Positions 37,763 through 46,569 of a stretch of DNA of 64,000 bases are shown piece after piece. How positions within the stretch are numbered: position 1 is the stretch's first letter; each line of letters starts with the position of its first letter. Location of the stretch: NCBI RefSeq assembly GCF_009796785.1, contig NZ_CP047026.1, positions 4,160,108 to 4,224,107 on the forward strand, given 5' to 3'. Source of the stretch: Polaribacter sp. L3A8. GTDB lineage: Bacteria > Bacteroidota > Bacteroidia > Flavobacteriales > Flavobacteriaceae. Under the pieces are notes generated by a model that saw nothing but the letters and a program-made list of their open reading frames with translations, was not told where the DNA came from and did no database searches. Position numbers and translations under genes: made by a program.

Positions 37763-38119
37763 ATGATGCGTGTAAAAAATAATATAAGTGAATATTCTGA
37801 AAATGAAATAATTCAAAAAAGAAGTTTAAGAGAGGTAAAAAGATGGATGTTTGATCTTAATGAAATTTCGCAAGAATGTAATAATGTTGAGTTTGAAATA
37901 CTTAAAAAAAAGAATTTAAGTGATTCTTTTTTTAAGATTGTAGAAGATAATAAGGTTTTACATCAGTTACTTTTAGAATATATAAATGTCTTAGATAATT
38001 ACATTGAATGTATTGATTTAGAATGCGATTTATTCTTTTACACAGAGCATAAAAAAAATAGAAATTTATATATAGAGCATTTAAATAATTATAAAAAATT
38101 AAAAAATAGTATGGTCTAA
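37763..38119 (+). CDS. Helical hypothetical protein, third gene of the sigma-54 operon
   Basis: I do not recognise this 118-residue product. It is highly charged and predicted all-helical, with three or more amphipathic helices (KRSLREVKRWMFDLNEISQE; KVLHQLLLEYINVLDNYIEC) and no signal or membrane segment. Spacing of six bases from the Rnk-like gene and a strong terminator 32 bp behind it place it last in the operon. Confidence 0.72.
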   Translation: MMRVKNNISEYSENEIIQKRSLREVKRWMFDLNEISQECNNVEFEILKKKNLSDSFFKIVEDNKVLHQLLLEYINVLDNYIECIDLECDLFFYTEHKKNRNLYIEHLNNYKKLKNSMV

Positions 38120-38151
38120 TTTGCTAATTTGTTAAGTTAGTTTTTTTTGTA

Positions 38152-38187
38152 GGTAGCTCCAGATGAGATCTGGAGCTGCCTTTTTTT
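38152..38187 (+). terminator. Terminator of the sigma-54 operon
   Basis: GGTAGCTCCAGAT (38152-38164) pairs with ATCTGGAGCTGCC (38168-38180), 13 bp with one G-U pair and a three-base loop, followed by seven Ts. Confidence 0.9.
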
Positions 38188-38199
38188 ATGAGCTGTAAT

Positions 38200-38232
38200 T
38201 TGGGTGTTTTAGTAAACAGATACGTACTTTTG
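38200..38232 (+). promoter_or_regulatory. Candidate promoter of the ABC exporter
   Basis: TTG at 38200-38202, a 22-bp spacer and TACTTTTG at 38225-38232 match the Bacteroidota consensus. The predicted leader is about 80 bases. Confidence 0.55.
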
Positions 38233-38319
38233 CATAGTATTTGTTTTGTTAATTTGTCATGTTATTTTATGTGGCATATAAATTGACTTCCGTATTTACT
38301 TATATTCTTAAAAAATAAT

Positions 38320-40086
38320 ATGCAACATCTTAAAGATTCAAAAAAAAATAAAACCAAACCTAAAGTAACTTTAAAACAAGCTTTTATAACTATTATTTGG
38401 CCAAGGAGAAACTTGGTTTTTTTAGGTTTAATTCTTATAATTATTAGAAGTTTATCTGGCTTTGTTTTGCCAATGCAAAGTAAAATATTAATGGATGACG
38501 TTATACCTAATAAAGATTACAGTCATTTATATAACTTAATATTTATTGTTATTGGCGCTATTTTAGTACAAGCTATTACTTCTTTTTTATTAACAAAAGT
38601 ATTAAGTATTCAAGCACAGTATTTAATATCAGAATTAAGAGTACAGGTACAAAGAAAAGTATTGTCTTTGCCTATTAGTTTTTTTGATAATACAAAATCT
38701 GGCGCTTTAGTTTCTAGAATTATGACAGATGTAGAAGGTGTTAGAAACTTAATTGGTACGGGTTTGGTACAACTAATTGGTGGTTCTTTTACTGCAATTG
38801 TAACTTTGGTTATTCTGATTAAAATGAATGTTTGGATGACCGTTTTTACCTTTGTGCCTTTATCAATCTTCGGATTTATCGCCTTAAAATCATTTAAATA
38901 CATACGACCTGTTTTTAGAGCTAGAGGAAAAATTAATGCAGAAGTAAAAGGACGTTTAACAGAAACTTTAGGCGGTATTAGAGTTATTAAAGCTTTTAAC
39001 GCAGAAGAGCAAGAAAGTAAAATATTTGAAAAAGGAGTAGCAGATATTTTTATCAATGTTAAAAAAAGTTTGACTGCAACTGCAATCATGACAAGTTCAT
39101 CAACGCTGTTAATAGGTTTAGCAACTACCGGAGTTATGGGAATTGGAGGTTATTATATGATAGAAGGTACTATGACCTTTGGAGATTTTATTCAGTTTAC
39201 ATTTCTACTAGCTTTTATGGTTGCTCCTATTGTACAGATGAGTAATATTGGTAGCCAATTAACGGAAGCACTTGCGGGTTTAGACAGAACAGAAGAGTTA
39301 ATGAATATGGCTGCAGAAGAAGATGATAAAGACAGAACCATTTTTTTAGAAAATATAAAAGGAGAAATTGTTTTTGATGATGTTTCTTTTGAGTATGAAG
39401 AAGGAAAAGAGGTTTTAAATAACATCAATTTTAAAGTGCCTTCTGGTTCTGTAACGGCTTTAGTTGGGAGTTCTGGTTCTGGTAAATCTACCATTGCAGG
39501 TTTATCTGCCACTTTTTTAAACCCTAAATCGGGTTCGATTACTATTGATAACCAAGATATGTCTAAGGTTAATTTGTCTAGTTACAGAAAAAACTTAGGG
39601 GTTGTTTTACAAGACGAATTTTTGTTTGAAGGAACCATTAGACAAAATATTTTATTTCCAAGACCAGATGCATCAGAAGAAGAATTACAAAACGCGGTTA
39701 ATGCTGCGTATGTAAATGAATTTACAGACAGATTTGATAATGGTTTAGATACTTTAATTGGAGAAAGAGGTGTGAAACTTTCTGGTGGTCAACGTCAGCG
39801 ATTGGCAATTGCAAGAGCTATTTTAGCAGATCCAAAGATTATTATTTTAGATGAAGCAACTTCTAGCTTAGATACAGAAAGTGAATCTTTAATTCAGAAA
39901 AGTTTATCAGAATTAGTTAAAGACAGGACTACCATTGTAATTGCACACAGATTGAGTACTATTAAAAAAGCAGATCAGATTTTAGTAATAGAAGCGGGGA
40001 GTATTGCAGAAAGAGGAACTCATGATGAGTTAATTGCTAAAGAAGGTAGGTATTTTGATTTATACACCTATCAATCTAAAATTTAA
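38320..40086 (+). CDS. ABC exporter, fused permease and ATPase (MsbA-like half-transporter)
   Basis: The 588-residue product has six membrane helices (about residues 30-310) and an ATP-binding domain (about 350-588) with Walker A GSSGSGKST, signature LSGGQRQRLAIARAIL, Walker B IIILDEATSS and the H-loop IAHRLST. The order is that of type I exporters working as homodimers. Flavobacterial relatives are annotated as lipid or multidrug exporters; the substrate here is not clear. Two DUF6503 lipoprotein genes follow. Confidence 0.92.
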   Translation: MQHLKDSKKNKTKPKVTLKQAFITIIWPRRNLVFLGLILIIIRSLSGFVLPMQSKILMDDVIPNKDYSHLYNLIFIVIGAILVQAITSFLLTKVLSIQAQYLISELRVQVQRKVLSLPISFFDNTKSGALVSRIMTDVEGVRNLIGTGLVQLIGGSFTAIVTLVILIKMNVWMTVFTFVPLSIFGFIALKSFKYIRPVFRARGKINAEVKGRLTETLGGIRVIKAFNAEEQESKIFEKGVADIFINVKKSLTATAIMTSSSTLLIGLATTGVMGIGGYYMIEGTMTFGDFIQFTFLLAFMVAPIVQMSNIGSQLTEALAGLDRTEELMNMAAEEDDKDRTIFLENIKGEIVFDDVSFEYEEGKEVLNNINFKVPSGSVTALVGSSGSGKSTIAGLSATFLNPKSGSITIDNQDMSKVNLSSYRKNLGVVLQDEFLFEGTIRQNILFPRPDASEEELQNAVNAAYVNEFTDRFDNGLDTLIGERGVKLSGGQRQRLAIARAILADPKIIILDEATSSLDTESESLIQKSLSELVKDRTTIVIAHRLSTIKKADQILVIEAGSIAERGTHDELIAKEGRYFDLYTYQSKI

Positions 40087-40167
40087 TAGTTAAATTTTAC
40101 TTTTTTTGTAAGGATTCTTAATGATTACGACCATCTAAATTATCCAATTTAAAACATAAATCTAGTT

Positions 40168-40932
40168 ATGAAAAAAGTACTTTTAGTATTAATGGTTGTA
40201 TTTGCAGTTTCTTGTAAAAATGAACCAAAAAAAGAAATCAAAGAAGAAAAAATAGCAGCAGTAAAAAAAGAAAGTTTTCCAGAAGAATTAGGAAAAGTTT
40301 TTGAAGCTCATGGGGGAATTAAAGCATGGAGAAATGCAGCTGTTTTAACTTTTACAAAAGGAGAAGAAGTACATACTATAGATTTACATGCGCGTAAAAA
40401 TGTAATTAATTCACCAAAATATGCTGTTGGTTTTAATGGTAAAGAGGTTTGGTTAGATGAAGTACAAGAAGGTGCTTTTAAAGGAAATCCTTCTTTTTAT
40501 CATAACCTTTTCTTTTATTTTTATGCCATGCCTTTTGTTTTGTCTGATGATGGAATTTCTTACGAAAAAATTGCACCTTTATCTTTTGAAGGAGTTGAGT
40601 ATCCTGGATATAAAATGTCTTTTAAAGCAAATCTAGGGAGTTCTCCAGATGATAATTACAAATTATATTACAACCCAAAAACATATCAAATGGAATGGTT
40701 AGCATATACGGCTACCTTTAGTACTAAAAAACCAAGCGATAAATTTAATGTAATTAAATATGGTAAATGGAACAACGTAAACGGATTGGTTTTACCTTCT
40801 GAAATTACTTGGTATAAAACAGATGAAACAGGTGTGCCAACAGAACCTGCAAGACCTGCAATGGAATTTACTTTTGCATCTATAAGTAATAAAGAACTAG
40901 CAGCTTCATTTTTTGAGAAACCAATTAAATAA
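40168..40932 (+). CDS. DUF6503 family lipoprotein, copy 1
   Basis: The 254-residue product has a lipoprotein signal (MVVFAVSCKNE, Cys at about residue 16), a Lys/Glu-rich linker and a beta-rich domain starting with AHGGIKAWRN. The family has no firm function; the fold resembles LolA-type lipid carriers in general pattern (HGG-x-W start, long beta strands), which is only an impression. The second copy begins 41 bp downstream. Cotranscription with the ABC exporter is likely, as no terminator is seen in between. Confidence 0.78.
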   Translation: MKKVLLVLMVVFAVSCKNEPKKEIKEEKIAAVKKESFPEELGKVFEAHGGIKAWRNAAVLTFTKGEEVHTIDLHARKNVINSPKYAVGFNGKEVWLDEVQEGAFKGNPSFYHNLFFYFYAMPFVLSDDGISYEKIAPLSFEGVEYPGYKMSFKANLGSSPDDNYKLYYNPKTYQMEWLAYTATFSTKKPSDKFNVIKYGKWNNVNGLVLPSEITWYKTDETGVPTEPARPAMEFTFASISNKELAASFFEKPIK

Positions 40933-40973
40933 GTATATTTGAGGTTAATGGTTAAAAAAATAGAAATTAAATT

Positions 40974-41735
40974 ATGAAAAAAATACTTGTATTATTACTG
41001 GTAATCATAGCAGCTTCGTGTAAAAATGAGGCAAAAAAAGAAGTTAAAAAAGAAACTATTATTACTGTTAAAAAAGAGGCTTTTCCTGTAGAATTAGGAA
41101 AAGTTTTTGATGCTCACGGTGGTATTGATAAATGGAGAAAAGTAAAAACGCTTTCTTTTTCTAAAGAAGATGAGGTACATACTTCTGATATGAATTCGCG
41201 TAAAATTTTAGTGAATTCTCCTAAATATTCTCTTGGTTTCGACGGAAAAGAAATTTGGTCTTTAGAAGAAGAAAAAGGAAGTTTAAAAAGAGATCCTGCT
41301 TTTTATTATAACCTATATTTTTACTTTTATGCCATGCCTTTTGTTTTAGCTGATGATGGAATTATTTATGAAAAAGTAGCTAATTTTGTATTTGAAGGCA
41401 TCAATTATCCAGGTTATAAGATTTCTTACAAAGCAAATGTAGGTACTTCTCCTGATGATAATTATATTGTGTATTACAATGCTAAAACGTATCAAATGGA
41501 ATGGCTTGCGTATACCGTAACTTTTAGAACGAAAGCACCCGTTGATACTTATAAATTGATAAAATACAATGGTTGGGAAAATGTAAATGGTTTTGTTTTA
41601 CCAAAACAAATTACTTGGTATGCAAAAGATAAGGATGATGTATATGCCCCTACAACTAAGATTGTAGATTTTAAATCGCCTTTAGCAAGTGAAGCACAAT
41701 TAGCAGATTCGTTTTTTGATAAACCTGTACAATAA
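40974..41735 (+). CDS. DUF6503 family lipoprotein, copy 2
   Basis: The 253-residue product is a clear paralogue of the gene before it along its whole length: same lipoprotein signal (AASCKNE), same AHGGIDKWRK start, and shared blocks YFYAMPFVLADDGI and TYQMEWLAYT. Divergence is spread evenly, so the tandem duplication is not very recent. The two may form a heteromer or have split substrates; nothing in the sequence decides this. Confidence 0.78.
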   Translation: MKKILVLLLVIIAASCKNEAKKEVKKETIITVKKEAFPVELGKVFDAHGGIDKWRKVKTLSFSKEDEVHTSDMNSRKILVNSPKYSLGFDGKEIWSLEEEKGSLKRDPAFYYNLYFYFYAMPFVLADDGIIYEKVANFVFEGINYPGYKISYKANVGTSPDDNYIVYYNAKTYQMEWLAYTVTFRTKAPVDTYKLIKYNGWENVNGFVLPKQITWYAKDKDDVYAPTTKIVDFKSPLASEAQLADSFFDKPVQ

Positions 41736-41749
41736 GTTATTATAAAAAA

Positions 41750-41781
41750 GTAAGCGTCGTTTTTTACAAAACGACGCTTAC
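41750..41781 (-). terminator. Long perfect hairpin between convergent operons
   Basis: GTAAGCGTCGTTTT (41750-41763) and AAAACGACGCTTAC (41768-41781) form a 14-bp perfect stem with a TTAC loop. On minus it is followed by a T run, so it can end transcripts of the minus cassette. On plus no T run follows, though the hairpin lies 15 bp behind the DUF6503 gene. The rest of the gap to 41957 shows nothing else. Confidence 0.65.
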
Positions 41782-41957
41782 CAAGTAAACTAATAAACTT
41801 ATTGAATTTTAAAAAGTTAAATATATTATTGGAATAAAAGTTTTTGAATCGATTTTTTTTCTAAAATTACTTATTACTTAGAATAATTGTTATAACGGTT
41901 AATTTATGACAAATTAAAGCTAACCGAGTAAAATATTTTAATAAAGAAAGATAGTAT

Positions 41958-42860
41958 TTACTTTAATTTTCTCTTTTTTGTGTGTAATACAAAAGTTGCA
42001 TTAAAACCAAAATGTAAGTTTGGATCTTTAAAATTGAAATTATTTGTAGTTTGAGTTATAAAAGTATCCTCTGCAAAATTACGTGTATTTGTAATATGAA
42101 ACTGTAACAGTAAATGACTTAACTCCCAATTTAGACCTATCATAAAAGGATTATAAGTATTCATAGATTTTAATGGATTTGCTACGTAATAGTACTCAGA
42201 GACAATAGATGTATGGTTACCTATTTTGTGTCTTCCTCCAAAACCAATTGCAAACTGACTATTTGGGTCATTATTTTTAATAGTTGCTATTCTATGAATA
42301 ATGGTTGGTGTAATTTGAATAGAAAGATATGAATTAAGTTTCTTAGCAATTAAAACCTGACTAGTAAATGCATAGTTGTTTGCAGGTGATTCTTTGCCAT
42401 AAACATCTGTACTGGTCCTTTTTTTATTAGATATTACTTGTAATAATGTAATTGTAATAGGTGCTTTTTTAGTTTCTCTTTGTTGTTTTAAAAGTTTGTA
42501 TTTTAAATAACCATCAGAAATTTTATCAAAATTTGTATATCCTAACCCTACAGTAAAGTTATCTGATAATGCATATTCTAAACCATAACGGGTACTTATT
42601 TTATCAGCTAAAAAACGCTCTCCTCCAAAATTTGGAATGTTCCAATATCTGTTATAAAGAGAAATTTGTAAAGCACCTTTTTTACGGGTTTCAATAGAAT
42701 GACTTAAACCAATTCTTGTAGTTTTAAAAGTAGCTATTTCATAAACTGGTTTATATGTAAACTCATTATTTAATTTGTCTAATAAACTTTGTGCGTTTAA
42801 AGTAGAGTTTACTACTAAATAGATTACTATAAATAATTGATATATTTTTTTATCCTTCAT
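41958..42860 (-). CDS. DUF5777-family outer-membrane beta-barrel protein (minus cassette)
   Basis: The 300-residue product has a signal peptide (about residues 1-23) and then amphipathic strands ending in aromatic and basic residues, the pattern of an outer-membrane barrel. Features shared with the copy at 46570 are ATFKTTRIGLSHSIETRKKG, the YGLEYALSDNFTVGLGYTNF strand and DGYLKYKLLKQQ. The function is unknown. It overlaps the YceI gene by 11 bases and is last in its cassette. Confidence 0.75.
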   Translation of the reverse strand: MKDKKIYQLFIVIYLVVNSTLNAQSLLDKLNNEFTYKPVYEIATFKTTRIGLSHSIETRKKGALQISLYNRYWNIPNFGGERFLADKISTRYGLEYALSDNFTVGLGYTNFDKISDGYLKYKLLKQQRETKKAPITITLLQVISNKKRTSTDVYGKESPANNYAFTSQVLIAKKLNSYLSIQITPTIIHRIATIKNNDPNSQFAIGFGGRHKIGNHTSIVSEYYYVANPLKSMNTYNPFMIGLNWELSHLLLQFHITNTRNFAEDTFITQTTNNFNFKDPNLHFGFNATFVLHTKKRKLK

Positions 42861-43395
42861 AAGATTGATATTGAAAGCTGAATTTTATAGTAATTATTTT
42901 TGCAATATTGCTAGATAAAATTGGTGGAATTTTAATGTCAAAATCTTTTACAAATACATTGTATTCACCAGAAATTGTATAAGTTTTATTTATTTTTTCT
43001 ATAGTTATTTTAATATCTATTTCTTTTGTAATTCCATGAATTGTTAAATTACCTCTTGCAATTTTTGTTTGTTTATTTAAAGATGGCTCAAGGTCTATTA
43101 TATCTCCTTCAAAAGTTGCTTTTGGGTAAATATCAGATTCAATATAGCTCTCATTAAAATGCTCGTACATTAAATCTTTTTTAAATACAAAAGCACTCAT
43201 TAACATGCTTACTGCTATTTTTTTATTTTTAAGATCTAAGATGCTTAAAACTTGGTTATTTTGTGCTTCAATGTTTTCCATAGAAGCATAAGAAAAAAAA
43301 GAGATGTGTCCTTGTCTTGCAATAAACTGATTAGTATCTGAAGTGAAACCAGTAAATAAAGTGATTGTTAAAAATAATGATAAAATTTTATTCAT
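42850..43395 (-). CDS. YceI-family periplasmic protein (minus cassette)
   Basis: The 181-residue product has a signal peptide and a YceI lipocalin-like domain; YKATF-type family features appear as YIESDIYPKATFEGDIIDLE and GNLTIHGITKEIDI. YceI proteins bind isoprenoid or other long lipids inside a beta barrel. It overlaps its neighbours on both sides (8 and 11 bases), showing tight operon coupling. It is a paralogue of the gene at 46021, sharing NNQVLSI and YPKATF. Confidence 0.86.
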   Translation of the reverse strand: MNKILSLFLTITLFTGFTSDTNQFIARQGHISFFSYASMENIEAQNNQVLSILDLKNKKIAVSMLMSAFVFKKDLMYEHFNESYIESDIYPKATFEGDIIDLEPSLNKQTKIARGNLTIHGITKEIDIKITIEKINKTYTISGEYNVFVKDFDIKIPPILSSNIAKIITIKFSFQYQSYEG

Positions 43396-43825
43396 TCAAT
43401 TTTAAATCTATATAACAGTTTAATAGTACAACATCTTTTAAAAAACCTTTGCAAATACCTTTTACAACTATTTTTTGATGTTCTTTTAAGTTTTTTATTT
43501 TTTCAATTTGGCTTGGGTGTATATCGCAAATAATACCAGAGGTTTTATTTTTACCGTACAATATTACTGTATTTCTGTTATTTAAAAAAGTAACTTCTCT
43601 TACAAAACCAGATACTTCTATAATTTTTTCTAAATACAATTTATCAGCTTTTTTTTCATTATCTAGATAAGAGTCTATTAAATCGATAGAATTAATAGAA
43701 GTATTATAAGGTACTAATTCTAAATTTTTGTTAGAATCCTTAAAATAATAAGCTATATAAAAACAGCTATTTACTATAAGAAAAAGTATAAATAAAAAAT
43801 AAAAAATCTTGTTTTTTTTTTTCAT
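43388..43825 (-). CDS. Membrane-anchored OB-fold (tRNA_anti-like) protein (minus cassette)
   Basis: The 145-residue product has one N-terminal membrane helix (about residues 7-28) and an OB-fold domain (about 60-140) with LEKIIEVSGFVREVTF and VVKGICKGFLKDVVLLNC, typical of the tRNA_anti-like family. The domain should lie outside the cytoplasm. RNA binding is unlikely there despite the family name. It is the first gene of the minus cassette, divergent from the LytTR gene across 152 bp that must hold both promoters; near matches to TAnnTTTG exist but none is exact. Confidence 0.75.
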   Translation of the reverse strand: MKKKNKIFYFLFILFLIVNSCFYIAYYFKDSNKNLELVPYNTSINSIDLIDSYLDNEKKADKLYLEKIIEVSGFVREVTFLNNRNTVILYGKNKTSGIICDIHPSQIEKIKNLKEHQKIVVKGICKGFLKDVVLLNCYIDLKLNE

Positions 43826-43977
43826 AAATTTAATTAGAAAACTATATCAAAGTAACTAAATGTAATCCTTTTTATGTGTAAAAAAGTTTATAAAGCCGAA
43901 AAATAATACTTAAAAGAGGAAATATCAACCTGAAAAAGAAAAAGATTAATAGTATATTTCGAATTTTAAATTTAAGC

Positions 43978-45078
43978 ATGAAAAAAGACAAATTATACTT
44001 TTTAACCTTTTTATCTATTACTGTTATTTTTTTATTAATAGCTTTAATCGCATCTCAATATTTTATAAGAGTTAGCGCTAATCAGTTAATAGAAGTTCAG
44101 GTAGAATCTAGTAAAAGAGAAGCAAATGAAGTTGCTCGTTTTATAGATTTTCAACTTTTAGCAGGAATTAAAAAAGAAGTTATTGTAAAGAATATTCAAA
44201 AAATAATTTCAGAATCTAATAGAGATACTTGGTTTATTAGTATTTTTAATTGGGGAGGTAAAGAGGTTTGCCATCCAGATGTTACTAAAGTTGGTCAAAA
44301 AGTAAATTCTAATAAAACATTATTGTCTTCTTTAAAAGAGAAAAACAATTCAGATGATTTGTACGATTTATTAATAAAAAGAAAACCTGCTAACGATGCT
44401 GAAAATGCATTTGAAATTATTCATATTTCGCCTATAAAAAATTCAGATTTAATAGTTGCAGCTAATGTAAATTTGAACAGTATACATACTCAAATGAGTG
44501 CTTTAAGAAGTAAGTTCTATCTCATTTTTTTAATTATGGGAGTTTTGGTTATTATTTTATCATTTTTAGCAGTTAGGGTAATTGGCAGTGCTTATGAAAA
44601 AGAATTAGAGTTAAAGAATTCTAATTTAGCAACAGAAGTAATTAATTTATCAAAACTTAATACAGATTTAGTTACTTATAAAGAAAAAGTAGTAGAAGTA
44701 GCAAAAGACAACCTAGTTGAAGAAGCATCAACAGAAATTACAAGAAAAAGAATACTTACCTATGTTAGAAACGAGTTAGTGCCTATTCCTATAAATGATA
44801 TTGCTTACGTTTATACAGAAAACACAATTACGTATGTTGTTTGTTTTGACGGTAAACGATCTACTACAAATACAAGTTTAGATGATATGCATAGTAATTT
44901 TGATGCAACGTTATTTTTTAGGGCAAATAGACAATTTATAATTAGTATTACTGCCATAGATAAGATTATTAAATATGGTAAAAGTCAACTTAAAATTTTA
45001 TTGCAATCTAAAACATCAGAAGAGATCATTATTAGTAAAAACAAAGCCGCAGAATTTAAACAGTGGTTAAATATTTAA
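43978..45078 (+). CDS. Membrane-bound LytTR transcription factor with extracytoplasmic sensor
   Basis: The 366-residue product has a membrane helix (about 7-30), an extracytoplasmic Cache-like domain (about 31-175), a second helix (about 178-200), a coiled-coil linker and a C-terminal LytTR DNA-binding domain (from about 254, with IAYVYTENTITYVVCFDGKR and LFFRANRQFIISI). It is thus a one-component system, sensor and DNA-binding domain in one chain. The sensor contains WGGKEVCHPD at about 93-102, with a lone Cys next to a His, which could be a redox or metal site. It lies between the two paralogous cassettes and probably regulates both. Confidence 0.85.
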   Translation: MKKDKLYFLTFLSITVIFLLIALIASQYFIRVSANQLIEVQVESSKREANEVARFIDFQLLAGIKKEVIVKNIQKIISESNRDTWFISIFNWGGKEVCHPDVTKVGQKVNSNKTLLSSLKEKNNSDDLYDLLIKRKPANDAENAFEIIHISPIKNSDLIVAANVNLNSIHTQMSALRSKFYLIFLIMGVLVIILSFLAVRVIGSAYEKELELKNSNLATEVINLSKLNTDLVTYKEKVVEVAKDNLVEEASTEITRKRILTYVRNELVPIPINDIAYVYTENTITYVVCFDGKRSTTNTSLDDMHSNFDATLFFRANRQFIISITAIDKIIKYGKSQLKILLQSKTSEEIIISKNKAAEFKQWLNI

Positions 45079-45219
45079 ATGTTTTTTGTGTAATTTACTT
45101 TCTAATTTAAGGCTTTTTTTTCCCTTTTAACCATATATATTTCCTCTTCGAATAGCTTAATAGAACACAACATCCTTTTTATCAGTTACTTTACGGTATA
45201 GAAACCAAAATTAACTATA

Positions 45220-45582
45220 ATGAAAAACCAATTTAAAATTAGAAAAGAAATTCTTATTCTTCTAATATCTGTATTTTTTGCATCTTGTGTATCAAATGTA
45301 GAAGATGAGGATATGATAGAGAATGAAGTTGTTACTGTTGATCCTTGTAAAGACATCACTTTTGCTAAAAGTGTAAAACCAATTATTGATACAAATTGTA
45401 TAGAATGTCATGGTAGTGGAGGTAATTCACCAAATTTAACTTCTTACAATTCTATTAGTGCAAGTGCCAATATTGTAAGATCTGCAGTTGCAAGTAGAAG
45501 AATGCCACAAGGGGGCTCTTTAACACAAGCAGAAATAGATGCAATTGTTTGTTGGGTAGAAAATGGTGCCTTAGATAACTAA
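45220..45582 (+). CDS. Small c-type haem lipoprotein
   Basis: The 120-residue product has a lipoprotein signal (SVFFASC, Cys about 23), an acidic linker and a compact cytochrome-c-like domain with CIECH at residues 60-64 and a likely Met ligand in SRRMPQGG. The C-terminal AEIDAIVCWVENGAL is the family's closing helix. It is anchored to a membrane and should carry one haem c. It is 10 bp before the plus cassette and so probably part of that operon. Confidence 0.85.
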   Translation: MKNQFKIRKEILILLISVFFASCVSNVEDEDMIENEVVTVDPCKDITFAKSVKPIIDTNCIECHGSGGNSPNLTSYNSISASANIVRSAVASRRMPQGGSLTQAEIDAIVCWVENGALDN

Positions 45583-45592
45583 AATATAAAGG

Positions 45593-46009
45593 GTGAAAAA
45601 AAATAAAATAATTATCTCAATTTTAATTATCGTAATTTCAGTTGTCTTTGCTGTCTATAAAGTGTACAACAAACCGCATGTAAATGTAGCAGATACAAAA
45701 TCTGAGATTACGCTAACTGCAGATAAAATTATAAATGATTTTTCTTTGGATGAAACTAAAGCAAATGGACTTTATTTAGATAAAATTATTAAAGTTTATG
45801 GTAAAATTGATAAATTAAATTTAGTAAAAGAGAAAGGAATTATTACACTAAAAACTAAAGATGATTTTGGTAGTGTTTTATGCCATTTATCTGAAAAAGG
45901 AACAAAAAAAATGAGTTTACTAAAAGAAGGACAATCTATTTCTATAAAAGGAATTTGTACAGGGTATTTATTAGATGTTATTCTTGTAAATGGTGAGGTA
46001 ACAAACTAA
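45593..46009 (+). CDS. Membrane-anchored OB-fold (tRNA_anti-like) protein (plus cassette)
   Basis: The 138-residue product starts at a GTG. One N-terminal helix (about 6-24) is followed by an OB-fold domain sharing YLDKIIKVYGKI and SIKGICTGYLLDVILVN with the copy at 43388. The GTG start and 10-bp spacing suggest coupling to the haem lipoprotein gene. Function is unknown, and the domain is probably periplasmic. Confidence 0.76.
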   Translation: MKKNKIIISILIIVISVVFAVYKVYNKPHVNVADTKSEITLTADKIINDFSLDETKANGLYLDKIIKVYGKIDKLNLVKEKGIITLKTKDDFGSVLCHLSEKGTKKMSLLKEGQSISIKGICTGYLLDVILVNGEVTN

Positions 46010-46020
46010 AGCTAAAAAAG

Positions 46021-46566
46021 ATGAAAACTATTTATACAGTTATAATTTTCTTTTTATTAACAAATGTAATTAACGCTCAAAAAAAATATTTAACAAAAAA
46101 CGGGTCTGTAACTTTCTTTTCTTCTGCATTAATAGAAGATATAAAGGCAGATAATAATCAAGTTTTAAGTATTATAGATGCTACATCAGGTAAAATGGCA
46201 GTTTCTATTTTAATGAAATCATTTATGTTTGAGAAAGCGTTAATGCAAGAACACTTTAATGAGAATTATGTAGAATCGGATAAGTATCCAAAAGCTACTT
46301 TTAAAGGTGCTATTATTGATTTTGAAAATATAAAAGATCCAGAAACAAAAGTAAATGTAAAAGGAATAATTACAATTCATGGTAAAAGTAAAGAAATTGT
46401 AATTTCTGCAAATTTTACAAAAACGGAACAAAGTATTTTTATGAAAGGCGAATTTAATTTATTAGTTACAGATTATGATATTAAAATACCTAACGTAGTT
46501 ACTAAAAATATAGCAAAAAAAATTAAAGTTACTTTCGAATTTAACCATAAACCTTACAAGAATTAA
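46021..46566 (+). CDS. YceI-family periplasmic protein (plus cassette)
   Basis: The 181-residue product is the paralogue of the YceI gene on minus, of identical length, with a signal peptide ending near INAQ and the blocks ADNNQVLSI, EHFNENYVESDKYPKATFKG and GIITIHGKSKEIVI. Like other YceI proteins it probably binds a hydrophobic ligand in the periplasm. It lies 11 bp behind the OB-fold gene and 3 bp before the DUF5777 gene. Confidence 0.87.
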   Translation: MKTIYTVIIFFLLTNVINAQKKYLTKNGSVTFFSSALIEDIKADNNQVLSIIDATSGKMAVSILMKSFMFEKALMQEHFNENYVESDKYPKATFKGAIIDFENIKDPETKVNVKGIITIHGKSKEIVISANFTKTEQSIFMKGEFNLLVTDYDIKIPNVVTKNIAKKIKVTFEFNHKPYKN

Positions 46567-46569
46567 AAG

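Noticed and set aside
38272..38286. A second sigma-54-like site (TGGCAT-N5-TTGA) before the ABC exporter
   Set aside because: The essential GC of the -12 element is missing, and a better ordinary promoter lies at 38200-38232.
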